Source of the DNA: CAZOVB01 sp046541415
GTDB taxonomy: Bacteria > Planctomycetota > Phycisphaerae > SM23-33
Assembly: GCA_046541415.1 (NCBI GenBank)
Contig: JBKHDI010000006.1
Location: forward strand, 1 to 64,000
Reading direction: 5' to 3'
DNA length: 64,000 bases
Of this stretch, positions 33,901 through 41,946 are shown piece after piece. Every line of letters starts with the position of its first letter. Position 1 is the first letter of the stretch. The translations under genes were made by a program, and so were the position numbers. Under the pieces are notes generated by a model. It was not told the DNA's origin and did no database searches. It worked only from the letters and a program-made list of their open reading frames with translations.

Positions 33901-34479
33901 ATGAGCGAACCTGCCAGCCAGAACCTACAGCAGACCCCGCCCGAGGCGCCCGAGGCGCCAGGGCCCCAGAGAGACCCGATCGAATCGATCCAGCAGGAGA
34001 ACCAGCAGCTGCGCCAACGCATCGAGGCCCTGCAGGACAAACAGAGCCAGCTGGACCAGCAGGCCGAGAAGCTCGAATCCGACCGCCAGGCCAACAGCGC
34101 CCTGCGACGCCGATGCAGCGAACTGGAGCTGCGGGCCCAGCTGGATCGGGCGGCCGAATCGGTGGGCATCAGCCCGCAGGTCGCCCACAGCTTCGCCCAT
34201 CGCTTCGAGACGAGCATCGACGCGGAGGGCAAAGTCACGATCCAGCCCAACCCGACCGAGACACTGCTGGGGGAGTTGAGAAGCAACCCGCTGCTGAAGG
34301 CATCGCAGGACAGTCGTCGACAGACGGCAGCCGCCGCGGCGCCGGACCAGGCCCAGGACCCGGCGGCTTTGCTGGCGATGCTCGATCGCAACCCCGCCCG
34401 CAAGGCGGAATTCATCTCCCGGCACGGGACCGAGGCGCTGCTCAAGCTTGCCGGCCGCTGCCGCAAGCGGCGCAGCTGA
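33901..34479 (+). CDS. Scaffold-like protein B, paralogue of A
   Basis: The 192-residue protein is Gln/Glu-rich and coiled-coil in its first 70 residues (QQENQQLRQRIEALQDKQSQ). It ends with LDRNPARKAEFISRHG, matching the C-terminal motif of the protein encoded at 32043-32720. The core NPARKA is identical in both. The two scaffold-like genes thus flank the capsid gene. The preceding 124-base gap contains the palindrome ATGGCGTAACGCCAT at 33788-33802, of unknown meaning. Confidence 0.6.
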   Translation: MSEPASQNLQQTPPEAPEAPGPQRDPIESIQQENQQLRQRIEALQDKQSQLDQQAEKLESDRQANSALRRRCSELELRAQLDRAAESVGISPQVAHSFAHRFETSIDAEGKVTIQPNPTETLLGELRSNPLLKASQDSRRQTAAAAAPDQAQDPAALLAMLDRNPARKAEFISRHGTEALLKLAGRCRKRRS

Positions 34480-34480
34480 C

Positions 34481-35134
34481 GTGCCGCACACGGCCCTGAT
34501 CGTCGGCAACGGCCCGTCGGTAGAACAACTGGCCAGCCGGAAGCGGAGTCGACCCGAAGCCGACGACGTGCTGGTTGTCGGCGTCAACCGCGTCCTGGCC
34601 CTGGCGGCCACGTGGGATCTGCGGTTCGACGCCCTGCTGATCCGCGACACCTGGCGGAGGCTCTGGGACCGGCCGGACCTGGCCAGGCGGTACCACCAAC
34701 TGTGGCAGGCCCACCCGGCCTGGAAGATCGGTCCGGCAGACAGACGCATCACCCGGTGCGACCAGTTTGTCCGCTTCGCCGACGGCTGGCAGGATCGGGT
34801 CCGCGCCGACAGCAATGGCGAGACGGCGGTGATACAGGCGCCCTCGGCGGTATTGGCCGCGGCCAACTGGGCCTGGCTGCAGGGGGCCCGTCGGCTGCTG
34901 TTGGTGGGGGTGGACTATGCAGGCGGCTATCCGCGGCGCCTGGCGCCGTATGACGAGCAGACGCCGGGCAGTGCGGCCCAGTATGACAAGCCCGTCCGAG
35001 AGGATATCGAAAGGGCTTTCGCCCAGGCGCGATCGGCCATTGAGCAGGCAGGAGGCAGCATATGGAACTTGTCGCCCGAGAGTCGACTGAAAGCCTTGGC
35101 CCGTTGCGACTGGTCCGAGGTGATGGGCCGTTGA
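34481..35134 (+). CDS. MptE/DUF115-like putative sugar-related enzyme
   Basis: The start is a GTG one base after the preceding stop. The 217-residue protein has a Rossmann-like first strand with GNGPSV (LIVGNGPSVEQLA), then DVLVVGVNRVLAL and, later, LLLVGVDYAGGYPR. This pattern belongs to the DUF115/MptE-like family, which includes motility-associated sugar transferases, and related proteins are found in phage genomes. The neighbouring gene is also sugar-related, so glycan decoration of the particle is plausible. The family assignment is moderate and the substrate is unknown. Confidence 0.55.
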   Translation: MPHTALIVGNGPSVEQLASRKRSRPEADDVLVVGVNRVLALAATWDLRFDALLIRDTWRRLWDRPDLARRYHQLWQAHPAWKIGPADRRITRCDQFVRFADGWQDRVRADSNGETAVIQAPSAVLAAANWAWLQGARRLLLVGVDYAGGYPRRLAPYDEQTPGSAAQYDKPVREDIERAFAQARSAIEQAGGSIWNLSPESRLKALARCDWSEVMGR

Positions 35135-36048
35135 AGGTCGCCCTGCTGGTCGGCAACCGCCGCTGGGTCAACCCGACGGCCCCCTGGCAGCCGATCGCCC
35201 GCGGGCTGATGCGCCTGGGCTGCCAGGTACATGTCATCCAGCCTCCCCGGGATGGCCGGCTCGGGTTCGACCTCGACGTGGCGATGGTCTGGAACGGGAT
35301 GAAGCCGCCGGCCGCTGCGCATGTCGACCGACTCCGGCGAAGCGGCAAGCAGGTGCTGATCCTGGAACGGGGCTTCTTTGACCGCGACCGGCACGTGCAG
35401 ATCGACCCGGCCGGATTCAACCACATGGCTTCCTGGGCAGAGCAACTGGCCACGACCAGACCGCCCGGGAAAGGCGCCGAGAGATTCTTCCGCGTCTGGG
35501 GCGCCAGGCCCAGCCCCATGCAATCTCGCGATCACGGCGAGATCCTCATTCTCTGCCAGGTTGATTCGGACGCCCAGCTGCGGGACTGTCCGATTCATCA
35601 CGCACAGCATTTCGTCCAGGCCGTCCTGGATGCATCTCCGTGCGGAATCGACATCAACATCCGTCCCCACCCGGCGGGGCAATTCAAACACCCGCTGGCC
35701 CGGAAGGAGTCACTGGCCCAGGCCGTCGGGCGGGCACGCTTCTGTGTAACGCTGAATTCCAACGCCGCCAATGAGGCCATCGCCCGGGGCTGTCCTGTCC
35801 TGACGCTGGGCCCCAGCCTTGCCGCCGCTGCAGGAGTAAGCCTTCCTGGTCGGCTGGACCGACTCGACACCGACCTGCAAACCATGATCGATGGCTGGCA
35901 CCCGGACAGCAGCGCCGCCCGCAACTTCCTGTATCACCTGGCCTCTCGTCAGTACGACAACGCCGAACTGGCCGAGGCGGGCTGTCTCGCACCTTACCTG
36001 AAACTGGAGAACATGCATGGCCATCCGCCTGCCATCGAACCTGTCTGA
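35062..36048 (+). CDS. Putative glycosyltransferase-like protein
   Basis: The 328-residue protein has a C-terminal pattern typical of GT-B or Kdo-transferase-like sugar enzymes: INIRPHPAGQFKHP, FCVTLNSNAANEAIARG and PVLTLGPS. Two starts compete. An ATG at 35062 has a perfect AGGAGG 6 bases upstream but overlaps the previous gene by 73 bases. A TTG at 35131 overlaps that gene's stop as TTGA and sits exactly where the Rossmann-like strand begins. The ATG is listed. It follows the DUF115-like gene, so the two may act together. Confidence 0.55.
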   Translation: MELVARESTESLGPLRLVRGDGPLKVALLVGNRRWVNPTAPWQPIARGLMRLGCQVHVIQPPRDGRLGFDLDVAMVWNGMKPPAAAHVDRLRRSGKQVLILERGFFDRDRHVQIDPAGFNHMASWAEQLATTRPPGKGAERFFRVWGARPSPMQSRDHGEILILCQVDSDAQLRDCPIHHAQHFVQAVLDASPCGIDINIRPHPAGQFKHPLARKESLAQAVGRARFCVTLNSNAANEAIARGCPVLTLGPSLAAAAGVSLPGRLDRLDTDLQTMIDGWHPDSSAARNFLYHLASRQYDNAELAEAGCLAPYLKLENMHGHPPAIEPV

Positions 36049-37000
36049 ACTCCTCGGCGACGTGGACATCACCGCCCCGGCCGACGGCCAGATCGTCCGG
36101 TTTGACGCTGCCAGCGGAAAATGGATCAATCTCGCCGCCCCATTCGCGACCGCCGCCGAACTGTCCGCCCATACCGCCGACACGACAAACCCCCACGCCG
36201 TGACCGCCGCCCAGATCGGAGCCCTGGCCCTGACAGGCGGAACGCTCAGCGGCGAGGTTCACGTAGAAAATGGCGTTACGATGGCGGCCGACGCCCCTAT
36301 CTTTTTCGGCGACGACTACGACGCCAACGTGGTGTTCGACGGCGTCGATCTGAACATCGAAACAGCAAACGGCAACATTGCTCTTTTACCGGCCGGACAC
36401 GTCGAACTGACACAGGGTCTTTTCGGGACCGGCGGGTATGACCAGACGCTGCTATCCGTACAGGATACATCGGTGGGCCTTGAGACGTTCCGGCTGGCGT
36501 CCTCCCTGTCGACCGGAACTTTGGGAAGTCAGCTATGGCTCAGGGGGGATATGACCGTGACGGGCAATCTGTCGGCTCAAACTCTCAGTGTCAGCAGCCC
36601 GCAGTTCCTGACCGTCGAGCTTCAGTACATGGGCGATACATCTCAGACTGTGGTATTGAAAAACCTTGCAGGAGCCGGAACGGCAGGTTTCCGGATGAAC
36701 ACCGGGGACCACCGGCTCGCCTTGAATATGCAGAGCTATACAGCCGACCGGGAAGTCTATCTTCCCGATGCGACTGGCCACATCGTCCTGGCCGATGGCA
36801 GCGGTAGCCTCGCCCTGACCGGCGGGATCGGCCTGTGGGGAACTACCCCCCCTGCCAGCCAGCCGACCGGCTACACCACCCCGGCCAACCTCACCACCGA
36901 TCGGACGTTCGACGCCAACAACACCACGGTCGCCGAGCTGGCCGACGTGCTGGGCACGCTGATCGAAGACCTCAAGACCACCGGCATCATCGCCGCATAG
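36017..37000 (+). CDS. Fibre-like structural protein
   Basis: The 327-residue protein contains DTTNPHAVTAAQIGAL at about residues 55-70, a phrase shared by many phage tail fibres and collar fibres, followed by beta-rich repeats (LTGGTLSGEVHVENG). It is predicted to be an elongated trimeric beta-structure. It is near the middle of the cassette and overlaps the previous gene by 32 bases. Position suggests head fibre or collar as well as tail fibre; the sequence does not decide. Confidence 0.65.
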   Translation: MAIRLPSNLSELLGDVDITAPADGQIVRFDAASGKWINLAAPFATAAELSAHTADTTNPHAVTAAQIGALALTGGTLSGEVHVENGVTMAADAPIFFGDDYDANVVFDGVDLNIETANGNIALLPAGHVELTQGLFGTGGYDQTLLSVQDTSVGLETFRLASSLSTGTLGSQLWLRGDMTVTGNLSAQTLSVSSPQFLTVELQYMGDTSQTVVLKNLAGAGTAGFRMNTGDHRLALNMQSYTADREVYLPDATGHIVLADGSGSLALTGGIGLWGTTPPASQPTGYTTPANLTTDRTFDANNTTVAELADVLGTLIEDLKTTGIIAA

Positions 37001-37012
37001 GAGCAACTGCAT

Positions 37013-37306
37013 ATGGCATTGACCGAACAGCGAGAAGTCCGCAGCCAGCTGGAGCTGGCCGAACAGGTCCTGCGTCAAACGGCAAAACAGGCTGTCGAAG
37101 GTTGCCTGTCCTACCTGAACAGCGCCGAGGCCCTGACCCGCAAGCACGGCAAGACGGCCCTGCAAACGCAGATGGGCGACGACGCCGCCGAATTTGCCAA
37201 CGCATACACGGACCTGCGGAGCATCGTGGCGACCTACCTGGGCCAGACGGCCCCGGCCCTGTCCGAACTTCCCGCCGACCCCGTAGACCCCGAGGCCCAA
37301 GCATGA
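37013..37306 (+). CDS. Small helical protein of the phage cassette
   Basis: This is a 97-residue protein, helical in most of its length (SQLELAEQVLRQTAKQAVEG), with an acidic Pro-rich tail. AGGAG lies 9 bases before the ATG at 37013. It overlaps the next gene by 4 bases (ATGA). No family is recognised. It is in the expected place for a head-tail joining or head-decoration gene. Confidence 0.6.
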   Translation: MALTEQREVRSQLELAEQVLRQTAKQAVEGCLSYLNSAEALTRKHGKTALQTQMGDDAAEFANAYTDLRSIVATYLGQTAPALSELPADPVDPEAQA

Positions 37307-37497
37307 ACCTGCCCCAGCTCCATGAACAATACGGCCGCCTGCTGATCCAGGCGGAAATCCTGCAGGCCCGGATCAAGCAGACCAAGACCGCGATCGCCGA
37401 GGCCATGAACGCCCGCGTGAGTCTGACCGAGGCCGGGTCTGCCGCGATCGACCAGGCCGACGCCCAAGCCCCCGCCGACCAGGACGCCGACCAGTGA
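37303..37497 (+). CDS. Small coiled-coil protein of the phage cassette
   Basis: This 64-residue frame begins at an ATG overlapping the previous stop (ATGA). Its own stop overlaps the next GTG start (GTGA), so it is locked into a translationally coupled row of three genes. It is helical in the first two thirds (LIQAEILQARIKQTKTAIAE) with an Ala/Asp-rich tail. No family is recognised. Confidence 0.55.
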   Translation: MNLPQLHEQYGRLLIQAEILQARIKQTKTAIAEAMNARVSLTEAGSAAIDQADAQAPADQDADQ

Positions 37498-37994
37498 GCT
37501 ACACCTACCGCGAGCCCGTCATTCTCGGCCCCGCTTACGGCGACAAGACCCTGACCGGGTCGGCCGTCGCCAACGCCGGGAGCGTCTCGGCCGTGACGAT
37601 CACCGAGGTCGAACCCGGCAGCGGCGACTACGAACTGGTCGCCACCTGCTCGGATGACTTCGACGGCTACATCCGCATCCTGGAAGGAACCACCTACCTG
37701 GCCCGCACCGGCTGGATTCGTGGCGTCCCGGCCATGACCGGCGACCTGCCTGGGTCCCTTCTCGGGCCGGGCAGCCTGGCGGTGACCATAACGGTTACCG
37801 ACGGCACGCATCCGCTGGACGGCGCTGCCGTTTGGATCACGTCCGATCCCGGCGGGGGCAACCTCGTCGCCGGAACGCGACATACAAACGCGGCCGGGCA
37901 GGTCAGTTTCCTGCTGGATCCCGGGAACTACTACGTCTGGAAGCAACTGACGGGCGTGGATTTCACCAACCCCCAGGCAATCGAGGTAAGCTGA
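37494..37994 (+). CDS. Beta-sandwich structural protein of the phage cassette
   Basis: The 166-residue protein starts with GTG in a GTGA overlap. Its C-terminal half (LAVTITVTDGTHPLDGAAVW, then TNAAGQVSFLLDPGNYYVWK) is a carboxypeptidase-regulatory-like/Ig-like sandwich, common in phage capsid decorations and tail spikes. The N-terminal half is a second small beta domain. The exact role is unknown. Confidence 0.6.
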   Translation: MSYTYREPVILGPAYGDKTLTGSAVANAGSVSAVTITEVEPGSGDYELVATCSDDFDGYIRILEGTTYLARTGWIRGVPAMTGDLPGSLLGPGSLAVTITVTDGTHPLDGAAVWITSDPGGGNLVAGTRHTNAAGQVSFLLDPGNYYVWKQLTGVDFTNPQAIEVS

Positions 37995-37995
37995 C

Positions 37996-38844
37996 ATGCC
38001 AACCGACTTCACCTTCACAGGTCAGCCGGCCGCGACGGCGACTGCCGATCCGGTCTACCAGGGCTGCTTCGACGCGCCGATCGTCTATGAGAACCGCAAC
38101 TGCATCCACACCAGCCGCTGGTCGTTGACCGGCGTGGACACCCGCCCGTCGGGGAACCTGGCCCGGGGTTGGTTGTGGATGACAGCCGAGACGATCGGCA
38201 GCGACGTTTCGGTCCGGCTGTTCGCAGATCCGTCGGGAGATCTGCTTGTCGCCGCCGGATCGGCGTCGCAATCGTCCGCTCCGGTGCGTCTGCAACTGAA
38301 TCCGGCCAACGGCAGCGGCCTGAACGGCGAACTGTTCATCGAGCGGTACCTGGCTGCCCAGACCGCAGCGCCCGTGCTGGTGAGCCTGTGCGTCGATGAG
38401 CACCTGGCCGAGTACTGGGCCGACCTGGCCGAGCTGCCTGCCGACCTCTACAGCCCGTGGGCGGGCATGGCGCGTCACTGTGCCGCCGCCACGCGCCGGA
38501 CGCTGCTGCTGGTCTCGCAACTCTACCAGGCCCAGCTCGGGGGGTTCGGCCCGCGGGAGGACCGCCGACTGGCCGGGGCCGGCCGGGCTGCGCCGGATTA
38601 CCGCCGCATCGCCGTGCCCGAGCAGCTGACTGCCGCGGCAGCCTGCTGGGCGCTGGAACTGGCCCTGGGCAGCAAGCACCAGCGTTCGGAGCAGACGATG
38701 TACTCGCAGCTGCGCGACCATTTCGCGCGCCAGCGGCAGCAGGCAATCGCCCAGTGGCAGCTGACGTTCAACACCAATCCCGACGCCGACGGCCAGGCCG
38801 ACCTGACCGCCGGCGGGCGGGTCACCCGACCGATCCGCCTGTAA
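37996..38844 (+). CDS. Phage cassette protein, possible head-tail connector
   Basis: The 282-residue protein starts one base after the previous stop. The N-terminal part is beta-rich. The C-terminal part (about residues 120-240) is a helical domain with VPEQLTAAAACWALELALG. Alpha-helical proteins in this position often close the portal channel. I do not recognise a specific family, so the connector role is a guess from position. Confidence 0.55.
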   Translation: MPTDFTFTGQPAATATADPVYQGCFDAPIVYENRNCIHTSRWSLTGVDTRPSGNLARGWLWMTAETIGSDVSVRLFADPSGDLLVAAGSASQSSAPVRLQLNPANGSGLNGELFIERYLAAQTAAPVLVSLCVDEHLAEYWADLAELPADLYSPWAGMARHCAAATRRTLLLVSQLYQAQLGGFGPREDRRLAGAGRAAPDYRRIAVPEQLTAAAACWALELALGSKHQRSEQTMYSQLRDHFARQRQQAIAQWQLTFNTNPDADGQADLTAGGRVTRPIRL

Positions 38845-38859
38845 CCGAGAGGCCCAACC

Positions 38860-39336
38860 GTGACAGACTCGATTCTACCCGCGGTCCTCGACGCGATCCG
38901 GCAGGCGATGGACGACGAGCAGCCGCTGTTTGCCGCAGCGTTCCTGTCCCGTCGGAGCGACCCCCGGCTGGACCAGGTCCTCCAGGGCTCCGGCCCGGTG
39001 GGGCTGATCCTCCAGGGACGGCTGGAGTCCCGCCCCGGACCGTTGCATACCCGGTGTCAACTGCTGCACTGCCAGCTGCTGATCGCCGTGCGCCGCGACG
39101 CGACCGACCTGGGGGTCGATGCGGCGATGAGCCGGCTGTTGCAGGTTCGCTCGGCAGCCATCCGTGCCATCGAGTCGGCCGATCTGCCGGGGGCCGGGCC
39201 GTGGCAGGCAGGCGGGCGATATGTCCCCGCCCTGCAGTGGACCGAGGCGGAGGAAGACCCCACGCCGGGCGAGCCCTGGCTGGCCTGCCGGACCACGTTG
39301 CAGATCGCTTCCCGCATCGACCCGCCATCTTCCTGA
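38860..39336 (+). CDS. Phage cassette protein, possible tail terminator-like
   Basis: This 158-residue GTG-start protein has GAGG about 8 bases upstream. It is alpha/beta, with MTDSILPAVLDAIRQAMDDE at the N-terminus and strands around LLHCQLLIAVRRDA. This resembles tail-completion proteins of long-tailed phages in size and order of elements, but the resemblance is weak. Confidence 0.5.
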   Translation: MTDSILPAVLDAIRQAMDDEQPLFAAAFLSRRSDPRLDQVLQGSGPVGLILQGRLESRPGPLHTRCQLLHCQLLIAVRRDATDLGVDAAMSRLLQVRSAAIRAIESADLPGAGPWQAGGRYVPALQWTEAEEDPTPGEPWLACRTTLQIASRIDPPSS

Positions 39337-39344
39337 GGCCCGCC

Positions 39345-39734
39345 ATGTCCTTCACGATTTACAACAACCCCGCCTCGGCCAGCTTCGCCGGAAGAGGAAT
39401 CCTTTCGCTCATCCGCGTGATCTGGTCGACCGAACGGCCCGAGATCCTCGATTCCGGGGACGACGACGAATTCTGCGCCGTGGCCCGTCACGGCCGGGCT
39501 GTCGTGCGCGGCAGAATGTACCTGCTCGATTCGGCCGAGGCCGCCTCGCTGTCCGACCTGCGAGGGCGGCTGGAGTTGACGATCTCCGACGTGGCCGGGG
39601 CGGCCGATCGCACCGTCCGCATCGATGACGTCAGCCTCTCCGGCTGCCGGCAGGAAGTGGCCGACCAGGACCTGCCCGCCAACGTCTTCGACTTCCTCTC
39701 ACCGTCCCTGCCCGAGATCCTGAACGTCCCGTGA
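39345..39734 (+). CDS. Phage cassette protein, beta-rich, tail-associated
   Basis: This 129-residue protein is mostly beta-strand (FTIYNNPASASFAGRGILSL, then RLELTISDVAGAADRTVRID). GAGG lies about 7 bases before the ATG at 39345. Its position and size would fit a tail tube or tail-associated protein. No known family is recognised. Confidence 0.5.
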   Translation: MSFTIYNNPASASFAGRGILSLIRVIWSTERPEILDSGDDDEFCAVARHGRAVVRGRMYLLDSAEAASLSDLRGRLELTISDVAGAADRTVRIDDVSLSGCRQEVADQDLPANVFDFLSPSLPEILNVP

Positions 39735-39744
39735 GGCTGATCCC

Positions 39745-40155
39745 ATGAGCATACCCACCTTTGCCGGCATGCCCCTGTTCGACGAAGCCGCCGGCGACCG
39801 CCCCGCTTCGGCCGAAATACGAATCCAGACCCAGCACATGCCCGGTGTCGACGGTGAATTCGTGCTCCGCTGCGGTACGGGCGGACGCGACATCCAGGCG
39901 ACAGGGCGCATCAGCGTCACCGGCGCCACAGCCATCGAGGCCCACCAGGCGTTGAAGGCGTCTCTGGGCGAGAAGCAGCAGGCCGTCAACGGCAGGACCG
40001 TTGCGAGCTATGTCGGCACAGACGGCGTCGAGTATCCCTGGTGCATGGTCCGCTCGTTGGAGATGACCGACCCGGTCGAGATTTCCCGCCTCTCGGCCGA
40101 CAGCGTCCTGGCCAGTTGCCGCTGCCGGGCGATGATCCGGCAACTCTCCCAATAG
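39745..40155 (+). CDS. Phage cassette protein, beta-rich, tail-associated
   Basis: This 136-residue protein begins 10 bases after the previous stop. It has strands such as EIRIQTQHMPGVDGEFVLRC followed by ATGRISVTGATAIEAHQALK. It could be a tail-tube or chaperone-like protein. The next gene is not a long coiled-coil tape-measure gene, as is usual in long-tailed phages. The function is unknown. Confidence 0.5.
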   Translation: MSIPTFAGMPLFDEAAGDRPASAEIRIQTQHMPGVDGEFVLRCGTGGRDIQATGRISVTGATAIEAHQALKASLGEKQQAVNGRTVASYVGTDGVEYPWCMVRSLEMTDPVEISRLSADSVLASCRCRAMIRQLSQ

Positions 40156-40165
40156 GACGCGACCT

Positions 40166-40867
40166 ATGTACCACACCGACGTGCTTGACAATGTGACGCT
40201 GGCACCGGCTGCAGGCGACCTGCAGCTCCGGGCCGACTGCCGCCGGGATGACATCGTCGTCCAGTGCTACCTCGGCGGGCGGCTGACGGGCTGGCAGAGG
40301 CCCCGGGCCAACCGCGTCAGCTTCATCCTGCCGCCAGCCGAGGGCGTCGCCGTGGGCCTGCTGGCGGTCGACCGGGCCGAGGCGAGCATCGACTACTGGG
40401 CCCGGCTGGCAAGCGAGGCCGGGGCCCCGCCGGACCGCCTCCGCATCGCCCAGCCCGCCCTGATGCGCTTCGGGCCCGAGACCCGTTGGCAGGTGCTGCT
40501 GGACGGGCAGCTGCGCTACCAGGCCATCCTGCACCCCGGCGGCCTGGGCGCAGGCGGGCTGGGCAGGGCCTTTGGCGACGCCTTCGGGTTCGACCCGGCC
40601 TCTGCGCCGGGGCTGGGCCACCACTTCGGCCGGGGGGAGTTCGGCTTCGATTCCCGCCTGCTGACCTGGACGAGCCGAGCATTGCCAGGCGGGTCGGTCT
40701 CCGTCGAGACGATCGTAATCGATCCGGCGGGAAACCGATTGGCCCAGGCCGGGACGCTCGTCGAGATCCAGACCTGGCCCGCCCCGACCGGCGAACTGGC
40801 CGTCGAGAGCTACGAAGCGACCACCGACACACTCCAACTGTCCTGGAAGACCAGGGAGGAATCCTGA
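40166..40867 (+). CDS. Phage cassette protein with beta domains
   Basis: This 233-residue protein begins 10 bases after the previous stop. Segments such as VSFILPPAEGVAVGLLAVDRAE and IQTWPAPTGELAVESYEATT suggest two small beta domains, the latter fibronectin III-like. It is followed after one base by the next gene. A baseplate or distal-tail role is plausible from its place just before the hub-like gene. Confidence 0.5.
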   Translation: MYHTDVLDNVTLAPAAGDLQLRADCRRDDIVVQCYLGGRLTGWQRPRANRVSFILPPAEGVAVGLLAVDRAEASIDYWARLASEAGAPPDRLRIAQPALMRFGPETRWQVLLDGQLRYQAILHPGGLGAGGLGRAFGDAFGFDPASAPGLGHHFGRGEFGFDSRLLTWTSRALPGGSVSVETIVIDPAGNRLAQAGTLVEIQTWPAPTGELAVESYEATTDTLQLSWKTREES

Positions 40868-40868
40868 A

Positions 40869-41357
40869 ATGAGCGAACTGTCCCCCGCCGATGCAACACT
40901 CAACGCCTTGTCCGGAACCGTCGACCCCGAGACCGCATTGGCCTTCCCGGCCATCGGGGAGAGCCCATACTACACCAGCTTCTATCGGCTGATCGAACAG
41001 ATCAACCGCCTGCTGGCCCCGATCAACGCCTTGCGCGTCTACAAGGACGGGGCCATGACCTTCGGCGTCCGGGGCGGGACGCTCAGCGACGGCGACAGCC
41101 TGGTCGAATACGCCGGAGCCCAGTCGCAAGTCCTCTCGGACGACGCCGTCAATTCCGTCTACCTGACCGTCAACGCCGGCGTGGCGACCCTGGGCGTATC
41201 CTCCAGCGGCTGGCCGACGCCGTCGACCACGCCCCACTGGCCCCTGGCGATCATCCGGACCGGCAGCGAGTCTGCCGCGGGCCTCTCCGGCAGCTACGAG
41301 CACGTCGACCTGCTCGATTGCCGTGCGATCTACCTGTCCAACAGCCCACGGAGCTGA
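40869..41357 (+). CDS. Phage cassette protein, fibre/baseplate-associated
   Basis: This 162-residue protein has an N-terminal helix (LIEQINRLLAPINAL) that could form a trimeric coiled coil. A beta-rich distal part follows (MTFGVRGGTLSDGDSLVEYA), as in short fibres or baseplate spikes. It lies one base after the previous gene and ends one base before the next start. No family is recognised. Confidence 0.5.
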   Translation: MSELSPADATLNALSGTVDPETALAFPAIGESPYYTSFYRLIEQINRLLAPINALRVYKDGAMTFGVRGGTLSDGDSLVEYAGAQSQVLSDDAVNSVYLTVNAGVATLGVSSSGWPTPSTTPHWPLAIIRTGSESAAGLSGSYEHVDLLDCRAIYLSNSPRS

Positions 41358-41358
41358 G

Positions 41359-41946
41359 ATGCCACTGACCGGATACCGAATCTACCGCGGCCGCGGCGGG
41401 CTGCAGAACGTCGACTTCACCACCCCGGTGGCCACGTCTGGCCAGCAGGCGGTCGAACTGGTCGGCCTGGACCACCCGCCCGGGTCGAGCTGGACCTACG
41501 TGGTCCGTCCGGTGGTCGACGATCTGGAACGACCCTCTGCCGACTGTCGCCTGCAACTGGCCTTCGACCAGGACGGACAGCTCATGCCGCCGTCGGCCCC
41601 CCGCCCGCGGCTGTTGACGGCAACGCCGGGCCCCGGGAGCATCCGGCTGATCTGCGCAGCGGGACGGCTGACCGACCGCCGCCAGAGGCAGACCGAGCAG
41701 ATTCTGGCGTATGTCGAGGCTTCGGCCGATTTCCAGGCCGCCGCCCCGGCGGCAAGGCTCGACCTGCCGGGCGATGGGCTGCTGAGAGCAGAGATCCAGG
41801 TCCAGCCGGGCACGTGGCATGTCGCCCTGCGGGCCCGGGACGCCGACGGCGAGCTATCGGAACCCTCCCGCCCGGTCCGCGTGCTGGTCGGCAGCGAGCA
41901 AACGCAAGTCCATGATCCTCTGATCGACAAGGTGGCCCTGCCATGA
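41359..41946 (+). CDS. Fibronectin III-like phage cassette protein
   Basis: From the ATG at 41359 the product is 195 residues. It has two Ig/FN3-like segments: TGYRIYRGRGG near the N-terminus, with YVVRPVVDDLERPSA, then WHVALRARDADGELSEPSRP near the end. Such domains are common in phage tail proteins and mediate surface contact. The stop overlaps the next start as ATGA. Confidence 0.6.
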   Translation: MPLTGYRIYRGRGGLQNVDFTTPVATSGQQAVELVGLDHPPGSSWTYVVRPVVDDLERPSADCRLQLAFDQDGQLMPPSAPRPRLLTATPGPGSIRLICAAGRLTDRRQRQTEQILAYVEASADFQAAAPAARLDLPGDGLLRAEIQVQPGTWHVALRARDADGELSEPSRPVRVLVGSEQTQVHDPLIDKVALP

